DNA from: Bradyrhizobium sp. BTAi1
Lineage (GTDB): Bacteria; Pseudomonadota; Alphaproteobacteria; Rhizobiales; Xanthobacteraceae
NCBI RefSeq assembly: GCF_000015165.1
Contig: NC_009485.1
Span: forward strand, 7,521,501 to 7,585,500
DNA: 64,000 bases
Direction of reading: 5' to 3'
This document shows, one piece after another, positions 35,154-43,535 of the stretch. The notes beneath the pieces are model-generated. The model had not been told where the DNA came from and did not search any database. It saw only the letters and a list, made by a program, of their open reading frames with translations. The translations under genes and the position numbers were made by a program. Each line of letters starts with the position of its first letter. Position 1 is the first letter of the stretch.

Positions 35154-36525
35154 CATCGTCCGCGCCGTCACGGAGCGGCAGACGTCCGCGAGAGACGTGG
35201 CCGAGCAGGCGCTGGCGCGGATCGCCGCCGCGCGCGATCTCAATGCCGTCGTCACGATTGATCCCGAGCGGACGCGCGCCGCAGCCGGAGCTGTCGATGC
35301 GCGCGTTGCCGCCGGAGAGTGGCTGCCGCTCGCCGGCGTACCAGTCGTGGTCAAGGACAACGTCTGGGCCGAGGGCTGGCGCATCACGCAAGGCTCGCGG
35401 CTGTTTGCCGATTTCACCGCGCCGGAAGATTCGACAGCCATCGCGCGACTGCGGCGGGCGGGCGCGGTCATTGTCGGCATCGGCGCGACATCCGAGTTTG
35501 CCTGCAAGGGGGTTACCACGTCGCTTCTGTACGGACCGACACGTCATCCGCAGGATCCGCAGCTCACGCCCGGCGGGTCCTCGGGCGGACCGGCGACAGC
35601 GGTTGCGGCGGGCCTCGTCCCGCTCGCGATCGGCACCGATGCGGGCGGCTCGAGCCGCCGACCACCCGCGCATGTCGGCGTGGTCGGCTTCAAACCATCC
35701 TATGGCGCGATTCCCTACGGCCCTGGATTTGCCGAACCGTTCTGGCGCATCTCGGTGATCGCCCCGATCGCCGCCGATGTTGGCGATGCCCGGCTTGCCT
35801 TCGAGGCGATGGCCGGCGCCGATCCGCGCGATCCGGACTCGTTCGATGTCTGCTCGGCGGTTGAAGGGAAGCCATTGCGCGTGGCGTTCTCGCCGCGGCT
35901 CGGGCTCGACGTCGCGGTCGATGACGATGTGAGCGCCGGACTGCGGCAGACGATCAATCGGCTCTGCGCCGGCGGCATGTCGATCGTCGACAAGGATCCG
36001 ATCTGGCCTGCAGGGCTTGCCGAGGATGCCGTCATGCCGCTCCAGCATGCCGGGCTGGCGGCCCTCCATGGCGACGCCTTCCGCAGCGATCCCACGCAAT
36101 TCGATCCCGACATTGCCAAGCAGATCGAGCGCGGCCTCGGCCTCAGCGGCGCCGACGTCGCTGGCGCGCTGGAGGCCAGCACGCGAATCGCACGCGCATT
36201 TGCAGCCTTGTTCACCGATGTCGATGTGCTGCTGACGCCAACCGTCCCCTGCGTTGCCTGGCCGTTCACGCAACTCGGCCCCGTCGAGATCGGCGGGCAA
36301 CCGGCGTCGCCCCGCGCGCATGCGGTGTTCACGCCGTTCGCCAACCATGCCGGCGTGCCGGCGATCTCGATTCCCTGCGGCAAGAATGCAGACGGCCTGC
36401 CATTCGGCCTGCAGCTGATCGCGGCACGAGGCCGCGACCGAATGCTGCTGGATGCCGCCGCCCAGGCGGAGCGGCTGCTCTCGTTCAGCCCTGCTCGAAC
36501 TTCCTCGCCAACCTCGCCCGCGTGA
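35140..36525 (+). CDS. Amidase in the ureide cluster
   Basis: A 461-residue amidase-signature enzyme with an intact triad: Lys72 (VVVKDNVW), Ser148 in PGGSSGGPATAVA and nucleophile Ser171 in TDAGGSSRRPP. It overlaps the MFS gene by 14 bases and its 3' end overlaps, tail to tail, the last 41 bases of the PuuE-UraD gene. Position suggests action on a ureide or oxamate-like intermediate of purine breakdown, but the family is too broad to name a substrate. Confidence 0.88.
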   Translation: MRATDIVRAVTERQTSARDVAEQALARIAAARDLNAVVTIDPERTRAAAGAVDARVAAGEWLPLAGVPVVVKDNVWAEGWRITQGSRLFADFTAPEDSTAIARLRRAGAVIVGIGATSEFACKGVTTSLLYGPTRHPQDPQLTPGGSSGGPATAVAAGLVPLAIGTDAGGSSRRPPAHVGVVGFKPSYGAIPYGPGFAEPFWRISVIAPIAADVGDARLAFEAMAGADPRDPDSFDVCSAVEGKPLRVAFSPRLGLDVAVDDDVSAGLRQTINRLCAGGMSIVDKDPIWPAGLAEDAVMPLQHAGLAALHGDAFRSDPTQFDPDIAKQIERGLGLSGADVAGALEASTRIARAFAALFTDVDVLLTPTVPCVAWPFTQLGPVEIGGQPASPRAHAVFTPFANHAGVPAISIPCGKNADGLPFGLQLIAARGRDRMLLDAAAQAERLLSFSPARTSSPTSPA

Positions 36526-37912
36526 TGTGGCCGATCTGGTCGACGGCGTTGGCGATCTCGGTGTCCAGGTCGTTGCTGATCCGCCGCTCCATTTCGGCGA
36601 TGACCGAGGCGCGGTCGGCATGCAACGCAAGCGCCACGATCAGCGGCATGCCGAACTTGTCACGATAGCGGCGGTTGATATCGGCGACGCGCTCGAACTC
36701 GGCCCGCGACAGCGACGTGAAGCCGAGCCGGCCCTGCTCGCCGATCGAGTCAGTCGTCATCTCGCCCGCCAGCGCCTCCCGCCCTGCCAGTTCCGGATGA
36801 GCGCGAACCAGTTTCAGCTTTTCGTCGCGGCTCATGCCGCGCACCACGTTCATGAGCGTCGTATGCAGCGCGTCGGCGGCATCGTCGAACGCCGACAGGC
36901 CCGCACGATAGGCACGATCGGCGATCTCGGGCGAATGCTCGAAAATGTCGCCGTAACGCTCGACGAACAGCACGCGCGACATCTGCGACGGGCGCCACGT
37001 GCCATCGGGCGGATGTGTCTTGATCCAGTGCCGGGCGATGTCGAGCCGGGTCGCGACCCAGACCTTGTCGTGGCTCATGATGTAATCGAGGAAGCGCGCC
37101 AGCGCGGCCGCGCGCCCGGGGCGGCCGACCAAGCGGCAATGCAGCCCGACCGACATCATGCGCGGCGCGTCCGTGCCTTCAGCGTAAAGCGTATCAAAAC
37201 TGTCCTTCAGATAGGCGAAGAACTGGTCGCCCGAATTGAAGCCCTGCGGCGTGGCAAAGCGCATGTCATTGGCATCGAGCGTGTAGGGCACGATCAGCTG
37301 CGGACCGTGCGGCCCCTGGATCCAATAAGGCAGCTCGTCGGCGTAGGAGTCCGCGCTGTAGAGGAAGCCCTGCTCGTTCAGGACAATGTCCAGCGTGTGC
37401 TCTGACGTGCGCCCCTGATAGAAGCCGAGCGGCCGCGCGCCGGTGAGCTCGGTGTGGAGACGGATCGCCTGCTCGATATGGGCACGCTCCTCAGCCTCTG
37501 AAAAATCGCGATAGTCGATCCATTTCAGCCCGTGCGAGGCAATCTCCCAGCCCGCTTCCTTCATCGCGGCCACGGCGTCCGGGTTGCGGGCCATGGCGGT
37601 GGCGATGGCGAACACGGTGACCGGCAGCTTGCGCGCGGTGAACATCCGCCACAGGCGCCAGAAGCCGGCGCGCGCGCCGAACTCGTAGATCGATTCCATG
37701 TTCATGTGACGCTGGCCCGGCCAGGGCGCCGCGCCGACGATCTCGGACAGGAACGCTTCCGAGGCGGCATCGCCGTGCAGGATATTGTTCTCGCCGCCCT
37801 CCTCGTAATTGATCACGAACTGCACGGCGATTCGGGCATCGCCCGGCCAGCGTGGATGCGGCGGCGTGCGGCCATAACCGACCATGTCGCGCGGATAGAT
37901 GTCGGCGCTCAT
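36485..37912 (-). CDS. puuE: PuuE-type allantoinase fused to OHCU decarboxylase (UraD)
   Basis: A 475-residue fusion. Residues 1 to about 305 are a polysaccharide-deacetylase-fold allantoinase of the PuuE type (metal-independent, specific for (S)-allantoin): MVGYGRTPPHPRWPGDARIAVQFVINYEEGGE, then EIASHGLKWIDYRD and FYQGRTSEHTLD. Residues about 310-475 are a UraD domain that decarboxylates 2-oxo-4-hydroxy-4-carboxy-5-ureidoimidazoline; its His is kept in RAHPELAGRE and the Glu in SIGEQGRLGF. One polypeptide thus makes (S)-allantoin and opens it to allantoate. The HIU hydrolase gene, supplying the preceding step, ends five bases upstream. Confidence 0.9.
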   Translation of the reverse strand: MSADIYPRDMVGYGRTPPHPRWPGDARIAVQFVINYEEGGENNILHGDAASEAFLSEIVGAAPWPGQRHMNMESIYEFGARAGFWRLWRMFTARKLPVTVFAIATAMARNPDAVAAMKEAGWEIASHGLKWIDYRDFSEAEERAHIEQAIRLHTELTGARPLGFYQGRTSEHTLDIVLNEQGFLYSADSYADELPYWIQGPHGPQLIVPYTLDANDMRFATPQGFNSGDQFFAYLKDSFDTLYAEGTDAPRMMSVGLHCRLVGRPGRAAALARFLDYIMSHDKVWVATRLDIARHWIKTHPPDGTWRPSQMSRVLFVERYGDIFEHSPEIADRAYRAGLSAFDDAADALHTTLMNVVRGMSRDEKLKLVRAHPELAGREALAGEMTTDSIGEQGRLGFTSLSRAEFERVADINRRYRDKFGMPLIVALALHADRASVIAEMERRISNDLDTEIANAVDQIGHITRARLARKFEQG

Positions 37913-37917
37913 CTGTG

Positions 37918-38274
37918 TCAGCTCCCGCGATAGGTCGAGTAGCTCCAGGGCGTCGCAAGCAGCGGCACGTGGTAGTGCGCGCTTGCATCAGCGACGGCGA
38001 AGCGGAGCGGGATCAGGTCGAGGAACAGCGGATCATCCGCGGCGAGCCCATGGGCCTTGAAATAGGCGCCCATGTGGAAGGTCAGCATATAGGTGCCGCT
38101 CGCGAGGTCGTCACCGGCCAGCACCGGCTGATCGGTCCGCCCATCGGCATTGGTCCGGACCTGCTTGATGCGGCGCCAGGAGCCATCCGGCTCCAGCCTG
38201 TCGAGGTCAATCGCGACGTCGGCGGCAGGCTTGCCCCTCACCGTGTCCAGAATATGCGTGCTCAGCCGCCCCAT
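37918..38274 (-). CDS. uraH: 5-Hydroxyisourate hydrolase
   Basis: A 118-residue HIU hydrolase with all diagnostic residues: His7 in LSTHILD, Arg46 in NADGR, His102 in HYHVPLL and the C-terminal YRGS ending in Ser118. It converts 5-hydroxyisourate from urate oxidation to OHCU, which the UraD domain encoded five bases downstream decarboxylates. AAGGA lies eight bases before the ATG. No urate oxidase gene lies in the window, so the first step must be encoded elsewhere. Confidence 0.93.
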   Translation of the reverse strand: MGRLSTHILDTVRGKPAADVAIDLDRLEPDGSWRRIKQVRTNADGRTDQPVLAGDDLASGTYMLTFHMGAYFKAHGLAADDPLFLDLIPLRFAVADASAHYHVPLLATPWSYSTYRGS

Positions 38275-38365
38275 GCGTATGTCCTTCTGCGATCCATCCG
38301 AAGATTATCAGCCGCCGGTTAAAGCTTCGAGGCGATTTGACGCTCACGAGACGCCTATCGGCTGG

Positions 38366-39259
38366 TCAGCCCGCCTCCCTGCCGAAGCGCTCGACCAGGA
38401 AGTCGATGAACAGCCGTACCTTCACCGACAGGTGCCGCGTCGGAGGATAGATCGCATAAAGCGCGAGCGGCGGCGCCGTGTAGTCGGCCAGGATCGCGGT
38501 CAATGCGCCGCTCTCGAGCGCGTCTGCGGCGATGAAGCGTGGAATCAACGCGATGCCCTGCCCCTTGATGGCGACGTCGCGCAACACTTCGGCGTTGTTG
38601 ACGCATAACGACCAGGCCGGCTGAATCCAATGATCGCCGTCGGGGCCGGTGAGCTTCCACTGGTTGCCGGTCAGCAGGAAGCCATAGGTGAGCGAGGTAT
38701 GGCGGCGAAGCTGCTCCGGGCTGGCAGGCGTGCCATGCTGCGCCAGATAAGCGGGTGCGGCACAGATCACCCGCTCCACCGGCATGATCTTGCGCGCAAC
38801 CAGGCTCGACGATTCCAGCTCGGCGATCCGCAACGTGACGTCGAATCCGTCCTGCACCGGGTCCAGCAGGTCGTCGCTGAGCACGATCTGCAGCTGCAGC
38901 TCGGGATAGCGCAGCATGAATTCGGCGACGACTGGTCCAAGCCGCATGGTACCGAACGACATCGGGGCGTTGACCCGCAGCAGCCCGCGCGGCGCCGCCT
39001 GCGACTGGCTGACGGCTTGATCCGCGGCATCGAGCTCGGCCAGGATCACGACCGCTCGCTCGAAATAAAGCTGGCCCGCCTCGGTGGGGCTGGCATGACG
39101 CGTGGTGCGAACGATCAGCTGCACGCCGAGGCTCGCCTCCAGCTCGCCGATATATTTGGAGATGGCCGAGCGCGACAGCCGGAGCTGCCGGCCGGCCTCG
39201 GCGAAGCTGCCGCTCTCGACCACCTTCACGAAGGCCCTGAGGCTGCTGAGCTTGTCCAT
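38366..39259 (-). CDS. LysR-family regulator
   Basis: A 297-residue LysR protein of the CrgA/AaeR-like branch. The N-terminal winged helix reads MDKLSSLRAFVKVVESGSFAEAGRQLRLSRSAISKYIGELE (shown in part: residues 1-20 MDKLSSLRAFVKVVESGSFA), followed by the effector domain with RGLLRVNAPMSFG. It is divergent from the MhqO/MhqD-like pair across 136 bases and probably controls it, perhaps in response to quinone-like electrophiles. The ATG at 39259 matches the family start; the frame runs upstream another 62 codons without similarity. Confidence 0.88.
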   Translation of the reverse strand: MDKLSSLRAFVKVVESGSFAEAGRQLRLSRSAISKYIGELEASLGVQLIVRTTRHASPTEAGQLYFERAVVILAELDAADQAVSQSQAAPRGLLRVNAPMSFGTMRLGPVVAEFMLRYPELQLQIVLSDDLLDPVQDGFDVTLRIAELESSSLVARKIMPVERVICAAPAYLAQHGTPASPEQLRRHTSLTYGFLLTGNQWKLTGPDGDHWIQPAWSLCVNNAEVLRDVAIKGQGIALIPRFIAADALESGALTAILADYTAPPLALYAIYPPTRHLSVKVRLFIDFLVERFGREAG

Positions 39260-39395
39260 CGTCCCGGATCGCCATTGTCGCCAAATCGTAGACAGAGACG
39301 TCACAAGAGCACGGATTGTCTCCAAATCAAAGCCGACCGATATTGCTGTCCAAGACTTCAACGCCCCTGAAGGGCCTGATCGACAGGAGATCCCC

Positions 39396-40334
39396 ATGCC
39401 CGGACTGCACCACGTCACCGCGATTGCCGGCGATCCGATCCGCAATTTCGGCTTCTACACCCGCGACCTCGGCCTGCGCTTCGTCAAGAAGACGGTCAAT
39501 TTCGACGATCCCGGCACCTACCATTTCTATTACGGCGACGAGACCGGCCGCCCCGGCACCATCCTGACCTTCTTCCCCTGGGCGGGGGTACGGCCCGGCC
39601 GCCGCGGCGTCGGCGAAACGCATCAGACCGCGTTCCGGGTACCGCAACGCTCGCTCGGCTATTGGACGCAACGTCTCACCGAAAAGGGCATCGCCTATGA
39701 GGCGCTGGAGAAGCGCTTTGGTGAATCCGTGCTGCCCTTTACCGATCCCGACGGCATGGCTCTGGCGCTGGTCGGCGTGCCCGGTGCGGAGAACGAGCCT
39801 GGTTACAGCAATGGCGACATCCCGGCCGAGCATGCCATCCGCGGCTTTCATGGCGTGACTCTGCTGCTCGACTCCGCCGAAAAAACCGCGGCCGTGCTCA
39901 GCGACGTGTTCGGCTTCGAAGAGACAGGCCGCGAGGGCTCGGTGATCCGCTTCAAAGCGCCGGGCGACGCGCAAGGCAGCGTGGTCGACATCTACGAAGC
40001 CAAGGGCTTTCTGCGCGGCACGCAGGGCGCCGGCTCGGTGCACCATATCGCCTTCCGCGCGGCGGACGATGCCGCGCAGAGCGTGATGGCGCAGCGGCTG
40101 GTCGACCACCACGGCCTGCATCCGACCGAGCAGAAGGACCGCAACTATTTCCGCTCGATCTATTTCCGTGAGCCGGGCGGCGTGCTGTTCGAGATCGCCA
40201 CCGACGTTCCGGGCTTCGCGGTCGACGAGCCGGTCGCCGAACTCGGACGCAATCTGAAGCTGCCCGCCTTCCTCGAATCGCATCGCAAGCAGATCGAGGG
40301 CGTGCTGCCCAACCTCGAGGAGACCGCATCGTGA
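39396..40334 (+). CDS. Ring-cleaving dioxygenase, MhqO-like
   Basis: A 312-residue two-module VOC protein of the MhqO/MhqA (YkcA) type. Module 1 starts GLHHVTAIAGDPIRNFGFY and module 2 IRGFHGVTLLLDSAEKTAAVL; the metal-binding His/His/Glu set is suggested by LHHVT, VHHIAF and GGVLFEIATD. Proteins of this type are annotated as hydroquinone/catechol-type dioxygenases and belong to quinone-stress regulons in Bacillus. AGGAGA lies five bases before the ATG. Overlaps the esterase gene by four bases. Confidence 0.87.
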   Translation: MPGLHHVTAIAGDPIRNFGFYTRDLGLRFVKKTVNFDDPGTYHFYYGDETGRPGTILTFFPWAGVRPGRRGVGETHQTAFRVPQRSLGYWTQRLTEKGIAYEALEKRFGESVLPFTDPDGMALALVGVPGAENEPGYSNGDIPAEHAIRGFHGVTLLLDSAEKTAAVLSDVFGFEETGREGSVIRFKAPGDAQGSVVDIYEAKGFLRGTQGAGSVHHIAFRAADDAAQSVMAQRLVDHHGLHPTEQKDRNYFRSIYFREPGGVLFEIATDVPGFAVDEPVAELGRNLKLPAFLESHRKQIEGVLPNLEETAS

Positions 40335-40963
40335 CCGCCGCATTGTCCTTTACGCACCGCTTTCAGCCCGGAAGCGCGACCGGAGCAGCGCCGCTGCTGC
40401 TCCTGCACGGAACGGGTGGCGACGAGAACGACCTGTTGCCGCTCGGTGCCACGCTGTCGCCCGGCGCAGCGCTGCTGTCGCCGCGCGGCCAGGTGCTCGA
40501 GCACGGTATGCCGCGCTTCTTCCGCCGTCTGGCCGAGGGCGTGTTCGACGAGGACGACGTCCGCCGCCGGGCGCTGGAACTCGGCGAGTTCATCGGTGAA
40601 GCTCGTCGGCACTACGGCATCGCCGCGCCGGTCGCGGTCGGCTATTCCAACGGAGCCAACATCGCGGCCGCGCTGCTCCTGCTGCAGCCGCAAGCGCTGG
40701 CCGGCGCGGTGCTGTTCCGCGCCATGGTGCCGCTGAACCAGCCCCCGGCCGTGAAGCTGGCGCGCACGCCGGTCCTGATCTTGTCGGGCCTGACCGATCC
40801 GATCGTGCCCACCGCCAACGCGGCAAAGCTGTGCAACCAGCTCATCGATGCCGGTGCCGACGTCACCCACACGACGCTTCCGACCGGGCATCAGCTGTCG
40901 CAGCCGGACATCGCGCTCGCCCGCGACTGGATCGCCGGATTGCCGCAGGCGATGGCCGCCTGA
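40331..40963 (+). CDS. Phospholipase/carboxylesterase, MhqD-like
   Basis: A 210-residue alpha/beta hydrolase of the carboxylesterase-2 group. LLLHGTGGDENDLLPLG is the oxyanion region, VGYSNGANIA carries the Ser nucleophile, LTDPIVP the Asp and TGHQLSQPD the His. The gene order dioxygenase-esterase with ATGA overlap is that of mhqO/mhqD pairs in many bacteria. Substrate unknown; probably short acyl esters or a ring-cleavage product. Confidence 0.87.
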   Translation: MTAALSFTHRFQPGSATGAAPLLLLHGTGGDENDLLPLGATLSPGAALLSPRGQVLEHGMPRFFRRLAEGVFDEDDVRRRALELGEFIGEARRHYGIAAPVAVGYSNGANIAAALLLLQPQALAGAVLFRAMVPLNQPPAVKLARTPVLILSGLTDPIVPTANAAKLCNQLIDAGADVTHTTLPTGHQLSQPDIALARDWIAGLPQAMAA

Positions 40964-41077
40964 AGCCGCTTGCGGCGCAGAGCGATCCTGATCGACAATG
41001 CTCTCATCGGCCACCGCATCAGTCCGTCCTCAGGACGGCTGAGATGCTGTGGCCGATCGAGAGAAAGGATCTGCGTG

Positions 41078-42280
41078 ATGGCCATCGACAAGCTGTTCAT
41101 CAATGCGCGGTTCGATCGAGGCGCGCGCCACGCCATCGCGGTCGACAAGGGCCGCATCAGCGCTCTCCTCGCCGAAACTGAGCGTCCCGAGGCACGCGAG
41201 GTGATCGATCTCGGTGGCGCGCTGGTCGTGCCGGGCTTCGTCGAGGGCCACATCCATCTCGACACCAGCTTCTATGGCGATGCCTGGAAGCCGCACAAGC
41301 CATGCACCAACGGCTTCGACGTGCACGAGCGCGTTACCTTCCAGGCACAAAACATGGCCGCGGCCGCACCGATGGACGTGCGCGCCCGCAACCAGCTCGA
41401 TCTCTGCATCGGCCATGGCACCACGCGCATGCGCAGCCACGTGATGGTCGACGGCTCCGTCGGGCTCAATTCACTCGAAACCATCCTGCGTGTGCGCGAC
41501 GAATATCGCGAGTTGATCGAGATCCAGCTCGTCGCGTTTCCGCAGAGCGGCATCCTCAAGAGCCCCGGCACGCCGGAGCTGCTTGACGAGGCGATCAGGC
41601 TCGGCGCGGATCTTGTCGGCGGCCTCGATCCGGCCAGCTTCGACCGCGATGTCGAGAAGCATCTCGACGTCGTGTTCGGCGTCGCGCAGAAGCATGGCGT
41701 CGACATCGACATCCATCTGCACGATCCGGGCATGCTCGGCCTGTTCGAGCTGGAGCAGATCGCGGCACGCACGCGCGTGCTGGGCATGCAGGGCCATGTC
41801 GTGGTCAGCCACGCCTATGCGCTCGGCGATCTCGCGGCAGATGCATTGAAGAGGATCGCTGATGTGCTGGCGACCTCGGGTGTTGCCATCATGACGAACG
41901 CACCCGGCGCACGGCCGTTTCCACCTGTCGCGCTGCTCCGCGCAGCCGGCGTCACCGTGTTCAGCGGCAACGACAACATCCGCGACTCCTGGTGGCCCTA
42001 TGGCGACGGCGACCTGCTGAACCGCGCCATGATGGTCGGCTACCGCTCCGGCTTCTATGTGGACGAGGAGCTGCGCATCGCCTTCGACCTCGTCACGGAT
42101 GCGGGCGCCAAGGCCCTGCGCCTTGCGGGGTATGGCCTGAATGTCGGCGCCCGCGCCGACTTCGTCACGCTCGACGCGGAGCACGTTCCCGAGGCGGTGG
42201 TGGCTGTCCCGAAAGGACGCTCCGTCTACAAGGATGGCCGCCTGGTCGCGCGCGACGGCCGCGTCCTCCGGCCGCGGTGA
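41078..42280 (+). CDS. CodA-like amidohydrolase
   Basis: A 400-residue metal-dependent amidohydrolase near cytosine deaminase. Metal ligands are His58 and His60 (EGHIHLD), a third His in VSHAYALG, and Asp in SGNDNIRDSW. The active-site Glu that follows the central His in E. coli CodA (HCDE) is not present; the stretch reads DIHLHDPGM. The substrate is therefore probably another cyclic amidine or ureide. The ATG at 41078 has AAGGA about eight bases upstream; the frame is open for 36 further codons without similarity. It ends four bases from the convergent YbdK-like gene. Confidence 0.83.
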   Translation: MAIDKLFINARFDRGARHAIAVDKGRISALLAETERPEAREVIDLGGALVVPGFVEGHIHLDTSFYGDAWKPHKPCTNGFDVHERVTFQAQNMAAAAPMDVRARNQLDLCIGHGTTRMRSHVMVDGSVGLNSLETILRVRDEYRELIEIQLVAFPQSGILKSPGTPELLDEAIRLGADLVGGLDPASFDRDVEKHLDVVFGVAQKHGVDIDIHLHDPGMLGLFELEQIAARTRVLGMQGHVVVSHAYALGDLAADALKRIADVLATSGVAIMTNAPGARPFPPVALLRAAGVTVFSGNDNIRDSWWPYGDGDLLNRAMMVGYRSGFYVDEELRIAFDLVTDAGAKALRLAGYGLNVGARADFVTLDAEHVPEAVVAVPKGRSVYKDGRLVARDGRVLRPR

Positions 42281-42283
42281 GCG

Positions 42284-43516
42284 TCACTGCGCCGGTTCGA
42301 CCGGCGCGTGTGTGCGCGGGGGATCGGAGCGCGACACGGTTGCCACTTCGATCCAGCGCAGGACTGCCGACAATTCGCCACCGGACTCGCGATAGGCCTG
42401 CAGTTGATAGTCAGCGGAGCTGCCGAACTGCATGATGGTGCGGCAACGTTCGACCTCGGCGAGGCAGTCGAGCGCCTCCGCATGCGGCGCGATGTCGGCG
42501 ATCATCCGGTTCAGGATCTCCTGCCCGGTAACGGGCCCCTCCTCGGCGACGAACAGGCAGTCGGTGCCGTAGCGCTGCGCCCGCCATTTGTTCTCGACCG
42601 CGATCGCGCGCTCGACATTGCCCACGGCATCGGCGAGGTCCGGATGGAGATAAAGATGGCGCGCCAAGGCCCGATACAGCGACGCGACCGCCACGGCGTC
42701 GTCGACCGACGTGCAGACGTCGGGAGCGCGCAATTCCAGGGTCGGGTGCCGCAGCGACGGCCGCATCGCCCACCAGACATGGCTTTCGTCCGGCATCACA
42801 CCCGACCGTGTCAGCGCCGCAACATAGCGGTCGTACTCCGGCTTCGAGGTGAACAGCTCCGGCAGGCCGGTGCGCGGCAGCTCGTCATAGGCCGCAAGCC
42901 GATAGCCCTTCAGCCCGGTCTCGCGTGAATTCCAGAACGGCGAGGATGCCGACAGAGCGATGAACACCGGGATATAGGGAATCATCGCGCGCATCACCGC
43001 GAAGCGACGCTCGCTATCCGGCAACTGGACATGCACATGCATCCCGCACAGCATGTTGCGCTGGCCGACGATGCGGAGATCCTCCATCATCTCCGCGTAG
43101 CGTGGTCTCGGGGTCGGCTGCGAGCTGCGCCACATGGCGGTGGGATGCGTCGAACAGGCCAGAATCGTGAGCCCATATTGGCCGGCCACGCTGGCGACCT
43201 CACGGCGCAGGAATTTCAGCTCCTCGCGGGCGTCCCGCGAATCGACATGCACATTGGTCGCGACCTCGATCTGCGCCTGCAGCATCTCGCGCATCGCCTG
43301 TCCGCCAGTCGACCAGTTCGCCGCCTCGAACAGGTCATCCGGCGTGCGGATCGCGACGTCCAGCGTCCTCGCATCCGCCAGGAAGTACTCCTCCTCGATG
43401 CCGAAGGAATATTCGGTGACGTCCTCGCCGCCGGTAGCCGAGCGGATCACCAGGCGCCGTTCGTCGTCGCTCAGGCCCAACCTGAGCCGTTCGAGTATTC
43501 TCGGGTCCAATCCCAT
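42284..43516 (-). CDS. YbdK-type carboxylate-amine ligase (GCS2 family)
   Basis: A 410-residue glutamate-cysteine-ligase-type-2 (YbdK) protein. Family blocks: YSFGIEEEYFLAD (ATP/substrate site), EMLQAQIEVATN, MLCGMHVHVQLPD and HPTLELRAPDVCTSVDDAVAV. Such enzymes join an amine to the carboxylate of Glu or another acid with ATP. Third gene of a trio with an AsnO-like and a YafJ/EgtC-like amidotransferase, separated from the former by 19 bases. AGGATC lies about seven bases before its ATG. The acceptor is unknown; Cys is not implied by the family. Confidence 0.88.
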   Translation of the reverse strand: MGLDPRILERLRLGLSDDERRLVIRSATGGEDVTEYSFGIEEEYFLADARTLDVAIRTPDDLFEAANWSTGGQAMREMLQAQIEVATNVHVDSRDAREELKFLRREVASVAGQYGLTILACSTHPTAMWRSSQPTPRPRYAEMMEDLRIVGQRNMLCGMHVHVQLPDSERRFAVMRAMIPYIPVFIALSASSPFWNSRETGLKGYRLAAYDELPRTGLPELFTSKPEYDRYVAALTRSGVMPDESHVWWAMRPSLRHPTLELRAPDVCTSVDDAVAVASLYRALARHLYLHPDLADAVGNVERAIAVENKWRAQRYGTDCLFVAEEGPVTGQEILNRMIADIAPHAEALDCLAEVERCRTIMQFGSSADYQLQAYRESGGELSAVLRWIEVATVSRSDPPRTHAPVEPAQ

Positions 43517-43535
43517 GTGATCGATCCTGTCAGAC